From: Croceicoccus mobilis
GTDB lineage: Bacteria > Pseudomonadota > Alphaproteobacteria > Sphingomonadales > Sphingomonadaceae
DNA length: 60,839 bases
Assembly: GCF_001661965.1 (NCBI RefSeq)
Contig: NZ_LYWZ01000004.1
Coordinates: 1 to 60,839 of the forward strand
Direction of reading: 5' to 3'
Under the pieces are notes generated by a model. That model did not search any database. It was not told the DNA's origin and worked only from the letters and a program-made list of their open reading frames with translations. The translations under genes were made by a program, and so were the position numbers. Positions 45,146 through 55,100 of this stretch are shown piece after piece (position 1 is the stretch's first letter; every line of letters begins with the position of its first letter).

Positions 45146-46504
45146 GTGACCGAAACCGCCCTCACCCGCCGCGCCATCATGGCGCAGGCATGGCCGATCA
45201 TGCTGGGGCAGGCTTCCGTACCGCTTGTCGGCATCATCGACACCATCGTCGTCGGCCGCACCGGCGATCCGCTGGCTCTCGCGGGCGTGGCGCTGGGTGC
45301 GACGATCATCAATCTCGTGTTCTGGAGCTTCGGCTTCCTGCGCATGGGGCTGACGGGCCTGACGGCGCAAGCGGACGGCGCGGGCGAAGGGCGCGAGGTC
45401 GAGGCGCTGCTGCTGCGCGGCGTGGCAATCGGCGCAGCGCTGGGACTGGTTCTACTGGCGCTGCAGGTGCCGATCACCATGCTGGCGCTATCGGTCATGT
45501 CGGGCGGTACAGGCATAAGCGCAGAGGCAGACGCCTATGTCTCCGCCCGTTTTTTCGGAGCGCCCGCCGCACTTGCCGTATTCGCGATCACCGGCTGGCT
45601 TCTGGGCCTTGGCCGTACGCGTTCGGCGCTGGTGCTGCAGATCGTGATGAACGCGTGCAATGCCGGGCTCGACGTGGCGCTGGTCTGGGGCGCGGGCCTT
45701 GGCGCTGGCGGTATCGGCGCTGGCACGGCGGGGGCGGAATGGATCGCGCTTGTCACCGGCATCGCGCTATGCTGGCGGATCAATGGCGCAGGGCCGTTGG
45801 CGCTGCTGCGGCGCATTCCCATTCAACATCTTCTGGACGGCGCGGCCCTGCGCAAACTGTTCGCGGTCAATCGCGATCTGATGATCCGCACCATCGCATT
45901 GCTGCTTGTCTTCACATGGCTGGCGAGTTCTGGCGCACGGCTGGGTGCCACGACATTGGCGGCGAACCACGTCCTCCTGCAATTCATCTCGGTCGCCGCC
46001 TTCGTGCTCGATGCGTTCGCCTTTACGGCAGAGGCGCGGGTGGGCGCGGCCATTGGCGCTGGATCATACAGCCGTTTCATCCGCGCGATCCGGCTGACCA
46101 GCGAATTCGCGCTGGCGGGCGGCGCGTTGATCGCATTGGCCTATTGGCTGCTGGGGGCGAGCATCATCGACGCGATGATCACTGACGATGCCACCTATAA
46201 AGCCGCCGTCGTCTTCCTGCCGTTTACCGCACTGGTCCCGTTCATCGGCGCGCCCAGCTGGATGCTGGACGGCGTGTTCATCGGGGCAACGCGCGGCAAG
46301 GCGCTGCGCAATGCCGCTGTTGTCACCACCGGTGTCTATATCGCACTGGATCTGGCGCTTCGCCCTTATGGCAATTGGGGCGTTTGGATCGCCTTTACCG
46401 CCACTTACCTGCTGCGGGCAGTCACGCTGGGGGCCTACCTCCCGTCGCTGATCCGTCAAATTCGCGCGAACGAGCCTCTTGCGAAGCGCGCAACACGGGC
46501 CTAA
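45146..46504 (+). CDS. MATE family efflux transporter (DinF-like)
   Basis: The 452-residue inner-membrane protein has about twelve helices. It opens with IMAQAWPIMLGQASVPLVGIIDTIVVG, the MATE N-terminal motif with the acidic Asp of helix 1, and has a second half repeating the pattern (TTLAANHVLLQFISVAAFVLDAFAFTAEARVGAAIG). Such proteins export drugs or metabolites using Na+ or H+; the short DinF branch fits best. The start is a GTG with a weak ribosome site; the first internal Met would remove conserved residues. It ends 9 bases before argG, so the two are likely co-transcribed. Confidence 0.91.
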   Translation: MTETALTRRAIMAQAWPIMLGQASVPLVGIIDTIVVGRTGDPLALAGVALGATIINLVFWSFGFLRMGLTGLTAQADGAGEGREVEALLLRGVAIGAALGLVLLALQVPITMLALSVMSGGTGISAEADAYVSARFFGAPAALAVFAITGWLLGLGRTRSALVLQIVMNACNAGLDVALVWGAGLGAGGIGAGTAGAEWIALVTGIALCWRINGAGPLALLRRIPIQHLLDGAALRKLFAVNRDLMIRTIALLLVFTWLASSGARLGATTLAANHVLLQFISVAAFVLDAFAFTAEARVGAAIGAGSYSRFIRAIRLTSEFALAGGALIALAYWLLGASIIDAMITDDATYKAAVVFLPFTALVPFIGAPSWMLDGVFIGATRGKALRNAAVVTTGVYIALDLALRPYGNWGVWIAFTATYLLRAVTLGAYLPSLIRQIRANEPLAKRATRA

Positions 46505-46513
46505 CCGGCGCGC

Positions 46514-47731
46514 ATGAGCGATTCCATCAAGAAAGTTGTGCTCGCCTACTCCGGCGGCCTCGACACTTCCGTTATCCTGAAGTGGCTTCAGGTGACCTAT
46601 AATTGCGAGGTGGTGACCTTCACCGCCGATCTTGGACAGGGTGAGGAGCTGGAACCGGCCCGCGCCAAGGCCAAGCTGATGGGTCTGCCGGATGAAAACA
46701 TCTATATCGACGACCTGCGCGAGGAATTCGTGCGCGATTTCGTCTTCCCGATGATGCGCGCCAATGCCCGCTATGAAGGCGATTACCTCCTCGGCACCTC
46801 GATCGCGCGCCCGCTGATTTCGAAGCGTCTGGTCGAGATCGCGCATGAAACCGGCGCCGACGCCGTTGCCCATGGCGCGACCGGCAAGGGCAATGACCAG
46901 GTCCGTTTCGAACTGTCGGCCTATGCGCTCGACCCGTCGATCAAGGTCATCGCCCCGTGGCGCGAATGGGACCTCAATTCCCGCACCGCGCTGATCGCAT
47001 GGGCCGAATCGCACCAGATCCCTGTGCCCAAGGACAAGCGCGGCGAAAGCCCGTTCTCGACCGATGCGAACCTCCTCCACACCTCGTCCGAGGGCAAGGT
47101 GCTGGAAGATCCGTGGGAAGAGACCCCCGATTACGTCTATTCGCGCACGGTGAACCCGGAAGACGCGCCCGACGTGCCCGAATATATCACCATCGACTTC
47201 GAAAAGGGCGACGGCGTTGCCCTCAATGGCGAAGCGATGAGCCCGGCCACCCTGCTGACCGCCCTCAACGAACTGGGCCGCAAGCACGGCATCGGCCGCC
47301 TCGACCTGGTCGAGAACCGTTTCGTCGGCATGAAGTCGCGCGGCATGTATGAAACGCCGGGCGGCGAGATCTATGCCCGCGCGCATCGCGGCATGGAACA
47401 GATCACGCTGGATCGCGGCGCGGCGCATCTGAAGGATGAGCTGATGCCGAAATATGCAGAGCTGATCTACAATGGCTTCTGGTTCAGCCCTGAGCGCGAG
47501 ATGCTGCAGGCCGCCATCGACCACAGCCAGCAGAAGGTGACCGGCACGGTCCGCCTGAAACTCTACAAGGGCAATGCTGATGTGGTTGGGCGTAAAAGCC
47601 CGGTCAGCCTTTATTCCGAAAAGCACGTCACCTTCGAGGACGATGCCGGCGCCTATGATCAGGCCGATGCGGCAGGCTTCATCAAGCTGAATGCGCTGCG
47701 CCTGAAGCTGCTCGCCAATCAGGGCGGTTGA
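46514..47731 (+). CDS. argG: Argininosuccinate synthase
   Basis: This 405-residue enzyme joins citrulline and aspartate with ATP in arginine synthesis. The ATP-pyrophosphatase loop [15 protein letters not shown] is at about residues 11-25. Further family motifs include [28 protein letters not shown] and [13 protein letters not shown]. All are intact and length is standard. It is followed by an unusually long non-coding gap. Confidence 0.98.
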   Translation: MSDSIKKVVLAYSGGLDTSVILKWLQVTYNCEVVTFTADLGQGEELEPARAKAKLMGLPDENIYIDDLREEFVRDFVFPMMRANARYEGDYLLGTSIARPLISKRLVEIAHETGADAVAHGATGKGNDQVRFELSAYALDPSIKVIAPWREWDLNSRTALIAWAESHQIPVPKDKRGESPFSTDANLLHTSSEGKVLEDPWEETPDYVYSRTVNPEDAPDVPEYITIDFEKGDGVALNGEAMSPATLLTALNELGRKHGIGRLDLVENRFVGMKSRGMYETPGGEIYARAHRGMEQITLDRGAAHLKDELMPKYAELIYNGFWFSPEREMLQAAIDHSQQKVTGTVRLKLYKGNADVVGRKSPVSLYSEKHVTFEDDAGAYDQADAAGFIKLNALRLKLLANQGG

Positions 47732-47752
47732 TCCTTCAGATCTTAGAAAAAC

Positions 47753-47895
47753 TTATCCACTTCCCCGCGTGACACCGCAGCTGCGGTAAAGCGCGGGGAA
47801 TGGCTCAGCATTCCTTGCCGCAGCGCGGCAACGGTCGTTTCTGCGCGCGGGTTATCCACTCTTGTCCACCGCCGCAGCTGCCCCGGTGTGGATAA
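47753..47895. promoter_or_regulatory. Cluster of four DnaA-box-like sites
   Basis: TTATCCAC occurs at 47753-47760 and 47852-47859. TTGTCCACC is at 47862-47870, and the reverse-strand perfect box TTATCCACA is at 47887-47895. An AT-richer patch (AGATCTTAGAAAAAC) precedes the first. Four boxes in 143 bases of a GC-rich genome is unlikely by chance and is a hallmark of DnaA-bound origins or DnaA-regulated promoters. Confidence 0.6.
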
Positions 47896-48608
47896 GCGAA
47901 TTGCGCGACTCGCACCCTGCGCCCATTCTGCAGTTGTCGAACGGAAAGGCACTCCAAGCGATTGTTTCCGATAGGAAACGAAAGCAAAAGAGAGGTCGGG
48001 AAGTTCGATGCGCTGACCGGAAATCGGCGGCATTGCAGGGCACCCCTTCGCTGCGCTTGAAAGGCCTCGGCCCCAAAAGAGCAGACGAAACGCCAGGCAA
48101 GGCAACCGGAACGAAAGACAGCGGCAAGGCCGGACTATCGGTCGACGTGGACGAGCCAGAATGATCTTCGGGTCAGTGGCAAGGATGAAGCGGCGGCAGG
48201 AAGATCGGTCTCGGGATCTGTATCGCATTCGCTGGACGGACCGGACAGGCTGCAAGGCCCGAAAGGAAACCGACAGGTGGATCGGCAGGGACCGGATGCC
48301 GGCGCGAGCGCCGAGCGACAGAGGTGGAGCGAGCCTAACGGCAGCGCACGCCGAAACCGCCGGGCGCCAAGTCTTTTCTGAAAGGAAAAGCCACACGCCG
48401 GTGAGAGTGGGGCCGGTAGCGATACCGGCCCCATTTCTTTTGGTTGAGTCAAGAGCCCCGCTTGCCAGTGAGGCGCGATCCGAATCGCTGGCCGTCAACA
48501 CGAAAACATCGCTCGACCGCGGCGTTAACCCAAATAGGCCGGTTCGATTGTGGCCGAAAAAAGGTGGGCTGAAACCAAACCTAAATTTTTGCTGGTATAA
48601 GGGTGCAG
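47896..48608. other. Long gene-free region upstream of rlpA
   Basis: No frame in these 713 bases codes for a recognisable protein. A 300-residue open frame on the reverse strand is Arg/Ser/Pro-rich and has no domain. The forward strand is purine-rich with many short GGA/GAAAG runs and ends in a strong terminator at 48409-48441. This fits a structured non-coding RNA or an origin-adjacent spacer. I looked for RNase P, tmRNA and 6S RNA hallmarks and found none. The last 60 bases are AT-rich and should hold the rlpA promoter. Confidence 0.5.
48409..48441 (+). terminator. Strong intrinsic terminator with no protein gene before it
   Basis: A perfect 10-base stem (GGGGCCGGTA with its complement, loop GCGA) is followed by ATTTCTTTT on the forward strand. 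argG ends almost 700 bases earlier, so it most likely ends a non-coding transcript. Confidence 0.8.
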
Positions 48609-49160
48609 ATGAAGAACCGCATCTCCATCCGCCTGCGGCCGGCACGCCGCCTTGCCTTTTTCGGCGTCGCCTCGCTTGTCGCGGTGCCGCTTACAGGGGC
48701 GCTTGCCGGGCCTGAGGCTGCCGACAGTGTCGAGATCAGCCAGAACCTGCTGGACGATGGGGAAAACGCCGAAGCGGTCGATCTGATCCCGACTTCGGAC
48801 GAAAATGCGATGCAGATCACCGCGAAACAGGTGATCCCCGACGCAGAGCCGGAAACACTTGCCGAAATCATCGGTCATGGCGAAGCAAGCTGGTATGGCA
48901 AACGCTTCGCAGGCCGCCCGACCGCCAATGGCGAAACCTTCAACCCCGGTGAACTGACCGCAGCGCACAAGACCCTGCCCTTTGGCAGCCGCGTTCGCGT
49001 GACGTCGCGTCGCACCGGCAAATCGGTCGTCGTGCGCATCAATGATCGCGGCCCCTATCACGGGAACCGCGTGATTGACCTGTCGGAGGCTGCCGCTCGC
49101 GAGATCGGCATCAAGTCGCGCGGCAAAGGCAATGTCGAGCTTGCGCTGCTGACCGATTAA
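48609..49160 (+). CDS. rlpA: RlpA-type septal ring lytic transglycosylase
   Basis: The 183-residue periplasmic protein has an N-terminal hydrophobic signal (RLAFFGVASLVAVPLTGALAG). After an acidic linker comes a double-psi beta-barrel domain (about residues 90-183) with GEASWYGKRFAGRPTANGE, TAAHKTLPFGSRVRV and INDRGPYHGNRVIDLS, which hold the catalytic Glu and Asp of RlpA enzymes. These cleave denuded glycan strands at the septum. There is no SPOR domain, so it is a short form. The ATG at 48609 follows AAGGGTGC; a GTG two codons earlier is possible. Confidence 0.91.
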   Translation: MKNRISIRLRPARRLAFFGVASLVAVPLTGALAGPEAADSVEISQNLLDDGENAEAVDLIPTSDENAMQITAKQVIPDAEPETLAEIIGHGEASWYGKRFAGRPTANGETFNPGELTAAHKTLPFGSRVRVTSRRTGKSVVVRINDRGPYHGNRVIDLSEAAAREIGIKSRGKGNVELALLTD

Positions 49161-49176
49161 TCGCCTGAGCGCAGCC

Positions 49177-49551
49177 TTATTCGGCTGGCTCGACCGCTTC
49201 TTCTTCCGCTTTATCGTCCGGCGCATCAACCTCCGGCTCCGAGACTTTAGCGGGCGTGCCCAATGGCACCGCACCGACCTGTGTCATGCACCAGCGGACC
49301 TGTTCCATCGCGCGGTCACGGTTTTCGTTCTCCAGCGCGCCGAGGCTAAAGCCCTGCTGCGCCAGGCGGGCGGTGGTGCAATCGCACAGTTTCGTAAGCT
49401 GCTCGTCGGTGCTGGCAAGTCGCTTCAGCTTGACATCGCAGCGGTCCAGCACCGCCTCCCGCTCAGGGTTTTCAAGCCCGGGCTTCGGATCCTCGCACCC
49501 AGCCAGCGCCAAGGCGGCAACCAGTGGCGCAACATGTAGCGCCTTTTTCAA
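49177..49551 (-). CDS. Small Cys-rich lipoprotein of unknown function
   Basis: This 124-residue protein has a lipoprotein signal (KKALHVAPLVAALALAGC, lipid-modified Cys19). The mature region has four more cysteines (RCDVKL; LCDCTTARL; RWCMTQVG) in a predicted helical domain, followed by an acidic tail (DAPDDKAEEEAVEPAE). The cysteines may form two disulphides. No function is known; I recall no named family. The start is uncertain: the TTG at 49551 suits the signal peptide, while a TTG at 49629 would extend it with Arg-rich sequence. It converges with rlpA, with 16 bases between stops. Confidence 0.68.
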   Translation of the reverse strand: MKKALHVAPLVAALALAGCEDPKPGLENPEREAVLDRCDVKLKRLASTDEQLTKLCDCTTARLAQQGFSLGALENENRDRAMEQVRWCMTQVGAVPLGTPAKVSEPEVDAPDDKAEEEAVEPAE

Positions 49552-49705
49552 ATTAGTGATGTGTAACGCGGTCAAAACCCGATGTCTCCGCCCGAAGATT
49601 GATACGACCCCAAAGGCGCGTTCGCGCAACCGTTGTGTTCAGCATTAAGGCCCGGCGCGCAAGTATGGGCATCACATAGTTTCCACCGCCCTAACTCGCT
49701 TCGAT

Positions 49706-51772
49706 CTAGCCGCCGCGCAGCAATTGCACGCCGTAATCGCGCTCGAAAAGATAAAGCGCGATCCGTGCCGCTTCTCCGCGCGGCCCCTCCAATTCGCTAC
49801 TGGCCCGGTCCATCAGCAATTGCGCATCGTCATGCGCTGCTTCCAGCAGGTCTGTGATCTGTTCGGGGCTCGCGACATGGAATGCGGTTTCGCCCGATTG
49901 GCGCGTGCCGAGAATCTCGCCCCCGCCGCGCAGGCGAAGGTCTTCCTCGGCCAGCCGGAAACCGTCTTGCGTTTCGCGCATCAGCGCCAGCCTCTCGCGG
50001 CCCGTTTCGCTCAATGCCTGTCCGCGCAGCAGCAGGCACACCGACTCCGCCGCTCCGCGACCGACACGCCCGCGCAGCTGGTGCAGCTGGGCAAGGCCGA
50101 AACGTTCGGCCTGCTCGATCACCATCAATGAAGCATTGGGCACGTTGACCCCCACCTCGATCACCGTGGTCGCGACCAGCACGGCGCATTCTCCGCTGGC
50201 GAAGCGGGCCATGTTCTCGTCCTTGATCTCGGGACGGAGCTGCCCGTGGACCAGTGTGACATTATCCGGGCCCAGCACCTGCTTCAGCGTATCGAAACGT
50301 TCTTCGGCGGCGGCCAGATCCTCGCGCTCATGCTCATGCACCATGGGGCAGACCCAATAGGCCTGCTTGCCCTGCTCCACATGGCGCAGCAGCCCTGCGA
50401 CGACATCGTCCATCCGCTCCACCGCGACCACGCGCGTGTCGATGGGCTTCCTTCCCGGCGGCAATTCGTCGAGCTGGCTCACCGACATTTCGCCATGCTG
50501 CGCCAATAGCAGCGTGCGCGGGATGGGCGTTGCCGTCATGGCAAGGCAATGCGCCGTGCCCTTCGCCTTTTGCTGCAGCATCAGGCGCTGGCCCACGCCA
50601 AAGCGGTGCTGTTCGTCGATCACGACAAGGCCGAGATCGCGGTAACTCACGCTCTCCTGAAAAATCGCATGGGTACCGACGACGATATGGATCGACCCAT
50701 CGAGCAATCCCATCAGGATCGATTCGCGCGCCCTGCCCTTGTCGCGCCCTGTCAGCAGCGCAATCTCAACGCCCGTGCCGCGCGCCATTTCCTGCAGGGT
50801 GGCATGATGCTGCCGCGCCAGAATTTCAGTCGGGGCCAGCAGCGCGGCCTGTTTACCGCATTCGATGGCGTTCAACATGGCGAGCAGCGCCACCACGGTC
50901 TTGCCGCTGCCGACATCGCCCTGCAGCAATCGCAGCATCGGGTGCGGCTGGGCCATGTCGCCCTCGATCTCTGCAATTGATCGCCGCTGCGCTCCCGTCA
51001 GCGCGAACGGCAGGTCGAGCTTGTCGCGCAAATGCCCGTCGCCCTGGATCGCAGGCCCCTTGCGACGGCGATTGTCGGCGCGCACCAGCATCAGGGCGAG
51101 CGCGCTGGCGAATAGCTCGTCATAGGCCAGCCGGTCGCTCGCCGCCTTGTCGCGGGCGCGGTGAACGCGTTGCAGAGCCTCGCGCCATGCCGGCCAGCCG
51201 CGCTTGGCCATGACGCTGGGTTCGATCCATTCGGGCAACTCGGGCAGGATCGCCAAGGACTGCTCGATCAAAGGCTGCAATCGCCCAGCGGTCAGCCCGT
51301 CCGACAGCGGATAGACCGGCTCGCATGTCTGGCCCAGCGCCGCGCCGCCATCCTCTGCCACATGATCGGGATGCACCATTTGCAGCGTGTCGCCATATTG
51401 CTCCAGCTTGCCCGCGACCCAGCGGGGCTCTTCCAGCGGCAGCAGCTTTTTCGCGGAATAGGACGCGCGCCCGAAATAGGTGAGCGCGATCCGCTCACCC
51501 GCATCGTCTTCTGCCACCACGCGGAATGGGCCGCGTCCGGTGCTGCTGGCGCGATATTGCTTGGCGGTCAGCCTGACGATGACATGTTCGCCGATGCCGC
51601 CTTCGGCCAGCGCGCCGATCTGGCGACGCTCGATAAAACGGTCGGGCAGGTGATAGGCGAAATCCTTGACCCGCGTCAGGCCAAGTTTCCCCAGCGGCTT
51701 TTCCAGCTTCGCGCCCACGCCTTTCAGGCTGTCGGCTGCGGCGAACAGGGGATTGAGGATATCGGGACGCAT
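49706..51772 (-). CDS. recG: ATP-dependent DNA helicase RecG
   Basis: The 688-residue helicase reverses stalled replication forks and processes Holliday junctions. The wedge domain (OB fold, about residues 60-170) is followed by the SF2 helicase core with Walker A GDVGSGKTV, the DEQH box (VVIDEQHRFGV), the TATPIPRTL motif and the QxxGRxGR motif (LRGRVGRG). The start at 51772 gives the normal length; longer starts overlap the divergent sdhE gene. The recG-sdhE-mfd order is conserved in alphaproteobacteria. Confidence 0.97.
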   Translation of the reverse strand: MRPDILNPLFAAADSLKGVGAKLEKPLGKLGLTRVKDFAYHLPDRFIERRQIGALAEGGIGEHVIVRLTAKQYRASSTGRGPFRVVAEDDAGERIALTYFGRASYSAKKLLPLEEPRWVAGKLEQYGDTLQMVHPDHVAEDGGAALGQTCEPVYPLSDGLTAGRLQPLIEQSLAILPELPEWIEPSVMAKRGWPAWREALQRVHRARDKAASDRLAYDELFASALALMLVRADNRRRKGPAIQGDGHLRDKLDLPFALTGAQRRSIAEIEGDMAQPHPMLRLLQGDVGSGKTVVALLAMLNAIECGKQAALLAPTEILARQHHATLQEMARGTGVEIALLTGRDKGRARESILMGLLDGSIHIVVGTHAIFQESVSYRDLGLVVIDEQHRFGVGQRLMLQQKAKGTAHCLAMTATPIPRTLLLAQHGEMSVSQLDELPPGRKPIDTRVVAVERMDDVVAGLLRHVEQGKQAYWVCPMVHEHEREDLAAAEERFDTLKQVLGPDNVTLVHGQLRPEIKDENMARFASGECAVLVATTVIEVGVNVPNASLMVIEQAERFGLAQLHQLRGRVGRGAAESVCLLLRGQALSETGRERLALMRETQDGFRLAEEDLRLRGGGEILGTRQSGETAFHVASPEQITDLLEAAHDDAQLLMDRASSELEGPRGEAARIALYLFERDYGVQLLRGG

Positions 51773-51837
51773 GAAAGTGCCTATAGCGCCGCTTGTCGAA
51801 GCTTGCACCGCGCCGCGCATAAGTTTACCCGGCCAAC

Positions 51838-52113
51838 ATGAGCGACAAGCCCGATCAAGCGCGCCTGAACAAGGCGAAGTTCCGTGCATGGCACCGCGGC
51901 ACGCGGGAAGCCGATTTCATGATCGGCGGCTATTTCGACAATCGCCACGCCGAATGGGTGGAACAGGAACTAAGCTGGTTCGAAGCCCTGCTGGACGAGG
52001 ACGATGTTGACATCATGGCGTGGGCACTGGGCGTGCAGCCGCCGCCCGAACGCTTCACCGGGCCAATGATGGATGCGCTGCAGCGGCTGGACTACGTTCA
52101 TATTCATAAGTGA
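51838..52113 (+). CDS. sdhE: FAD assembly factor SdhE
   Basis: The 91-residue protein promotes covalent attachment of FAD to the succinate dehydrogenase flavoprotein. It shows the key RGTREADFMIGGYF sequence (the RGxxE motif) and the ELSWFEALLDEDDVDIMAWALG helix pair of the Sdh5/DUF339 family. It is divergent from recG and 50 bases ahead of mfd, a usual neighbourhood in alphaproteobacteria. Confidence 0.95.
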   Translation: MSDKPDQARLNKAKFRAWHRGTREADFMIGGYFDNRHAEWVEQELSWFEALLDEDDVDIMAWALGVQPPPERFTGPMMDALQRLDYVHIHK

Positions 52114-52163
52114 ATCCGCACTTGCGGCGGAACCTGTCCATCGCCAGATAGTCACCCCTAGAG

Positions 52164-55100
52164 ATGACTGACCTTCCCAGAATAACCGCCGCGGATAATC
52201 CGCTGGTGCTGTCTTCGCTTGCGCGCGGTGCGTTGCCTCTCGTGCTGTCCGATCTTGCGCGCTCTGCGCGGGGCACCGGAAATGCGGCGCGCGTGGTCTT
52301 CGTTGCGCCGGACGAGCAGGCGATGACGGCGATTGCGGATGCCGCGCCCTTCTTTGCACCCGAATTGCAGGTGATCGAATTCCCGGCGTGGGATTGCCTT
52401 CCCTATGACCGGTCCAGCCCCGCGCTTTCGGTCAGTGCGCGGCGATTGGCGGCATTGCAGGCGCTCCAGCAGAAAGCGGAAGGGCCGCAGCTGCTGGTCA
52501 CCACGGTCAATGCGCTGCTGCAGCGCGTGCTCACCCCGTTCCGCATTCGGGAAGCTACGCGGCTGCTGAAAGCCGGGATCGAAATCGGGCACGAAAGCCT
52601 GATCGCCCTCCTCCAGCGGCAGGGCTATGCGCGCAGCGACACCGCCATCGACGCAGGCGAATTCGCGGTGCGCGGCTCGATCTTCGACATCGTGCCATCG
52701 GGTCTGAAAACGCAGAACGAAGCGGGCGAAACCGTGCAGGCGGGCCTGCGCCTCGATTTCTTCGGCGATGAGCTGGAGAGCATGCGGCTTTACGACCCGA
52801 CGACCCAGCGTACCACCGGCACGGTGACAGAGCACCTGCTGCTGCCCGCAAGCGAGGCGCTGCTGTCGGACGACACGATCAAGCGCTTCCGCCTGCGCTA
52901 TCGCGAAATGTTCGGTGCGAATGCGACCGGCGACCCGCTTTATCAGGCGGTCAGCGAAGGGCGGCGGCTAGCAGGCATGGAGCACTGGCTGCCGCTGTTC
53001 GAGGACAAGCTTTCCACCCTGTTCGAGCATCTGGGCAAGAACGACACCGTCATCATCGACGGCGGCGCCATGCGCGCAGGCGAAGAGCGGTTGGAAGAGA
53101 TCGCCGACTATCGCAAATCGCGCGTTGCCGCAGCGGGGCAGAAGGCAGGCAGCTATCGCCCGCTGGCGCGCGATGCGCTTTACCTGTCGGAGGAGGAATA
53201 TAGCGCGGCGCTGGAAGACTGGCCCGCGCACCGCACCTCCATCTTCGCAGAGCCGGAGAGCGAAAAGGTCATCGACTTCGGCTTTGCCTCGGCTCGCGAT
53301 TTCACACCGGAGCGTTCACGTAGCGAGAACATCTACGAAGTCGCGGCCAAGCATTTCGAGAAGCAATCCAAGGCGAAGAAAACGATCCTCGCCTGCTTCT
53401 CCACTGGTGCGCGCGGACGCATCGTTTCGCAGCTGGGCGAAGCGGGCCAAGGGAAGGCAAAGGGGCGCGCCCCGGCATTGGCCGACAGCTGGCAGGAAGC
53501 CTTGGGCATCGCCGCCAAGGGCCGCACCGCCGCCGTCGTGCTGCCGCTGGAATCAGGCTTCGACAGCGACGATATCGAACTGCTGACCGAGCGTGACCTG
53601 CTGGGCGACCGCCTCGTCCGCCGCAAAAAGCGCCGCAAGGATGCAGACGCGTTTCTGGCGGAATTGCAGGCGCTCTCGCCGGGCGACCTCATCGTCCACA
53701 TGGATCACGGCATCGGGCGTTATCTCGGCCTTGAATCCATTCCCGTCGGCAAAAGCCCGCATGACTGTGTGGCGCTGGAATATCACGGCGGGGACAAGCT
53801 TTATGTCCCGGTCGAAAATCTCGACGTGCTCTCGCGCTATGGGTCCGAGAATGAGAATGCCGCGCTCGACCGCCTCGGCGGCGAAGCGTGGCAGAAGCGC
53901 AAGAGCCGCCTTAAAGAGCGCATCCGCGAGATCGCGCATGAGTTGCTGGCGACAGCGGCCAAGCGTGCTCTGCAAAAGGCCCCCGTCATCGAGCCGGAAT
54001 CGGGCTATGACGCCTTCGTCGACCGCTTCCCGTGGGAAGAGACCGACGACCAGGAACGCGCCATCGGCGATGTCATCACCGATCTTGGCGATGGCAAGGC
54101 GATGGACCGGCTGGTCTGCGGCGATGTCGGTTTCGGCAAGACCGAAGTCGCTCTGCGCGCCGCTTTCCTTGCCGCTATGGCCGGCAAGCAGGTGGTGATG
54201 ATCGCGCCGACCACCCTGCTGGCGCGGCAGCATTATGCCGGGTTCACCGAACGCTTCGCTGGCTTTCCGATCAGGATCGGCCGCCTCTCCCGCCTCGTTC
54301 CCGCCAAGGAAGCGGCAGAGACCCGCGACGGGTTGGAGAACGGCACCATCGACATTGTCGTGGGCACCCATGCGATCCTGTCCAAGAGCGTCAGCTTCAA
54401 GAACCTCGGCCTTGTCATCGTCGATGAAGAGCAGCGCTTTGGCGTCACGCATAAGGAAAAGCTGAAGGCGCTGCGGGCAAATGTCCATGTCCTCACCCTG
54501 ACCGCCACGCCGATCCCGCGCACTTTGCAGATGGCGATGAGCGGGCTGCGCGAACTTTCCGTCATCCAGACCCCGCCGGTCGACCGCCTTGCCGTGCGCA
54601 CCTATGTCATGGAGTGGGACGACATGGTGGTGCGCGAGGCGTTGCTGCGCGAACACCATCGCGGCGGGCAGAGCTTTATCGTCGTGCCCCGCATCTCCGA
54701 CATGGCCGAGATCGAGGACTGGCTGCGCGAAAATGTGCCCGAGGTGCGTTACGTCGCCGCCCACGGCCAAATGCCCGCGACCGAGCTGGAAGAGCGCATG
54801 AGCGCCTTTTACGAGAAGAAATACGAGGTGCTGCTCTCGACAACTGTAGTTGAAAGCGGGCTCGACATTCCTTCGGCCAATACGATCATCATCCACCGCG
54901 CCGACAAGTTCGGCCTTGCCCAGCTTTACCAGCTGCGCGGGCGCGTGGGCCGTGCGAAACTGCGCGCCTATGCGCTGCTGACGCATGAGGCGGGCGTTGC
55001 GCTTTCGGAAGTCGCGGAAAAGCGGCTGAAAGTTCTGGGCGACCTCGATTCGCTGGGCGCGGGGTTCCAGCTGGCCAGCCACGATCTCGACATTCGCGGT

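Noticed and set aside
47896-48441. RNase P, tmRNA or 6S RNA gene
   Set aside because: No GAGGAAAGTCCGGG box, no tag-peptide sequence and no 6S-like bubble layout could be found on either strand.
47743-48645. 300-codon reverse frame after argG
   Set aside because: Arg/Ser/Pro-rich with no domain, crosses a terminator and four DnaA-box-like sites, and overlaps the rlpA start.
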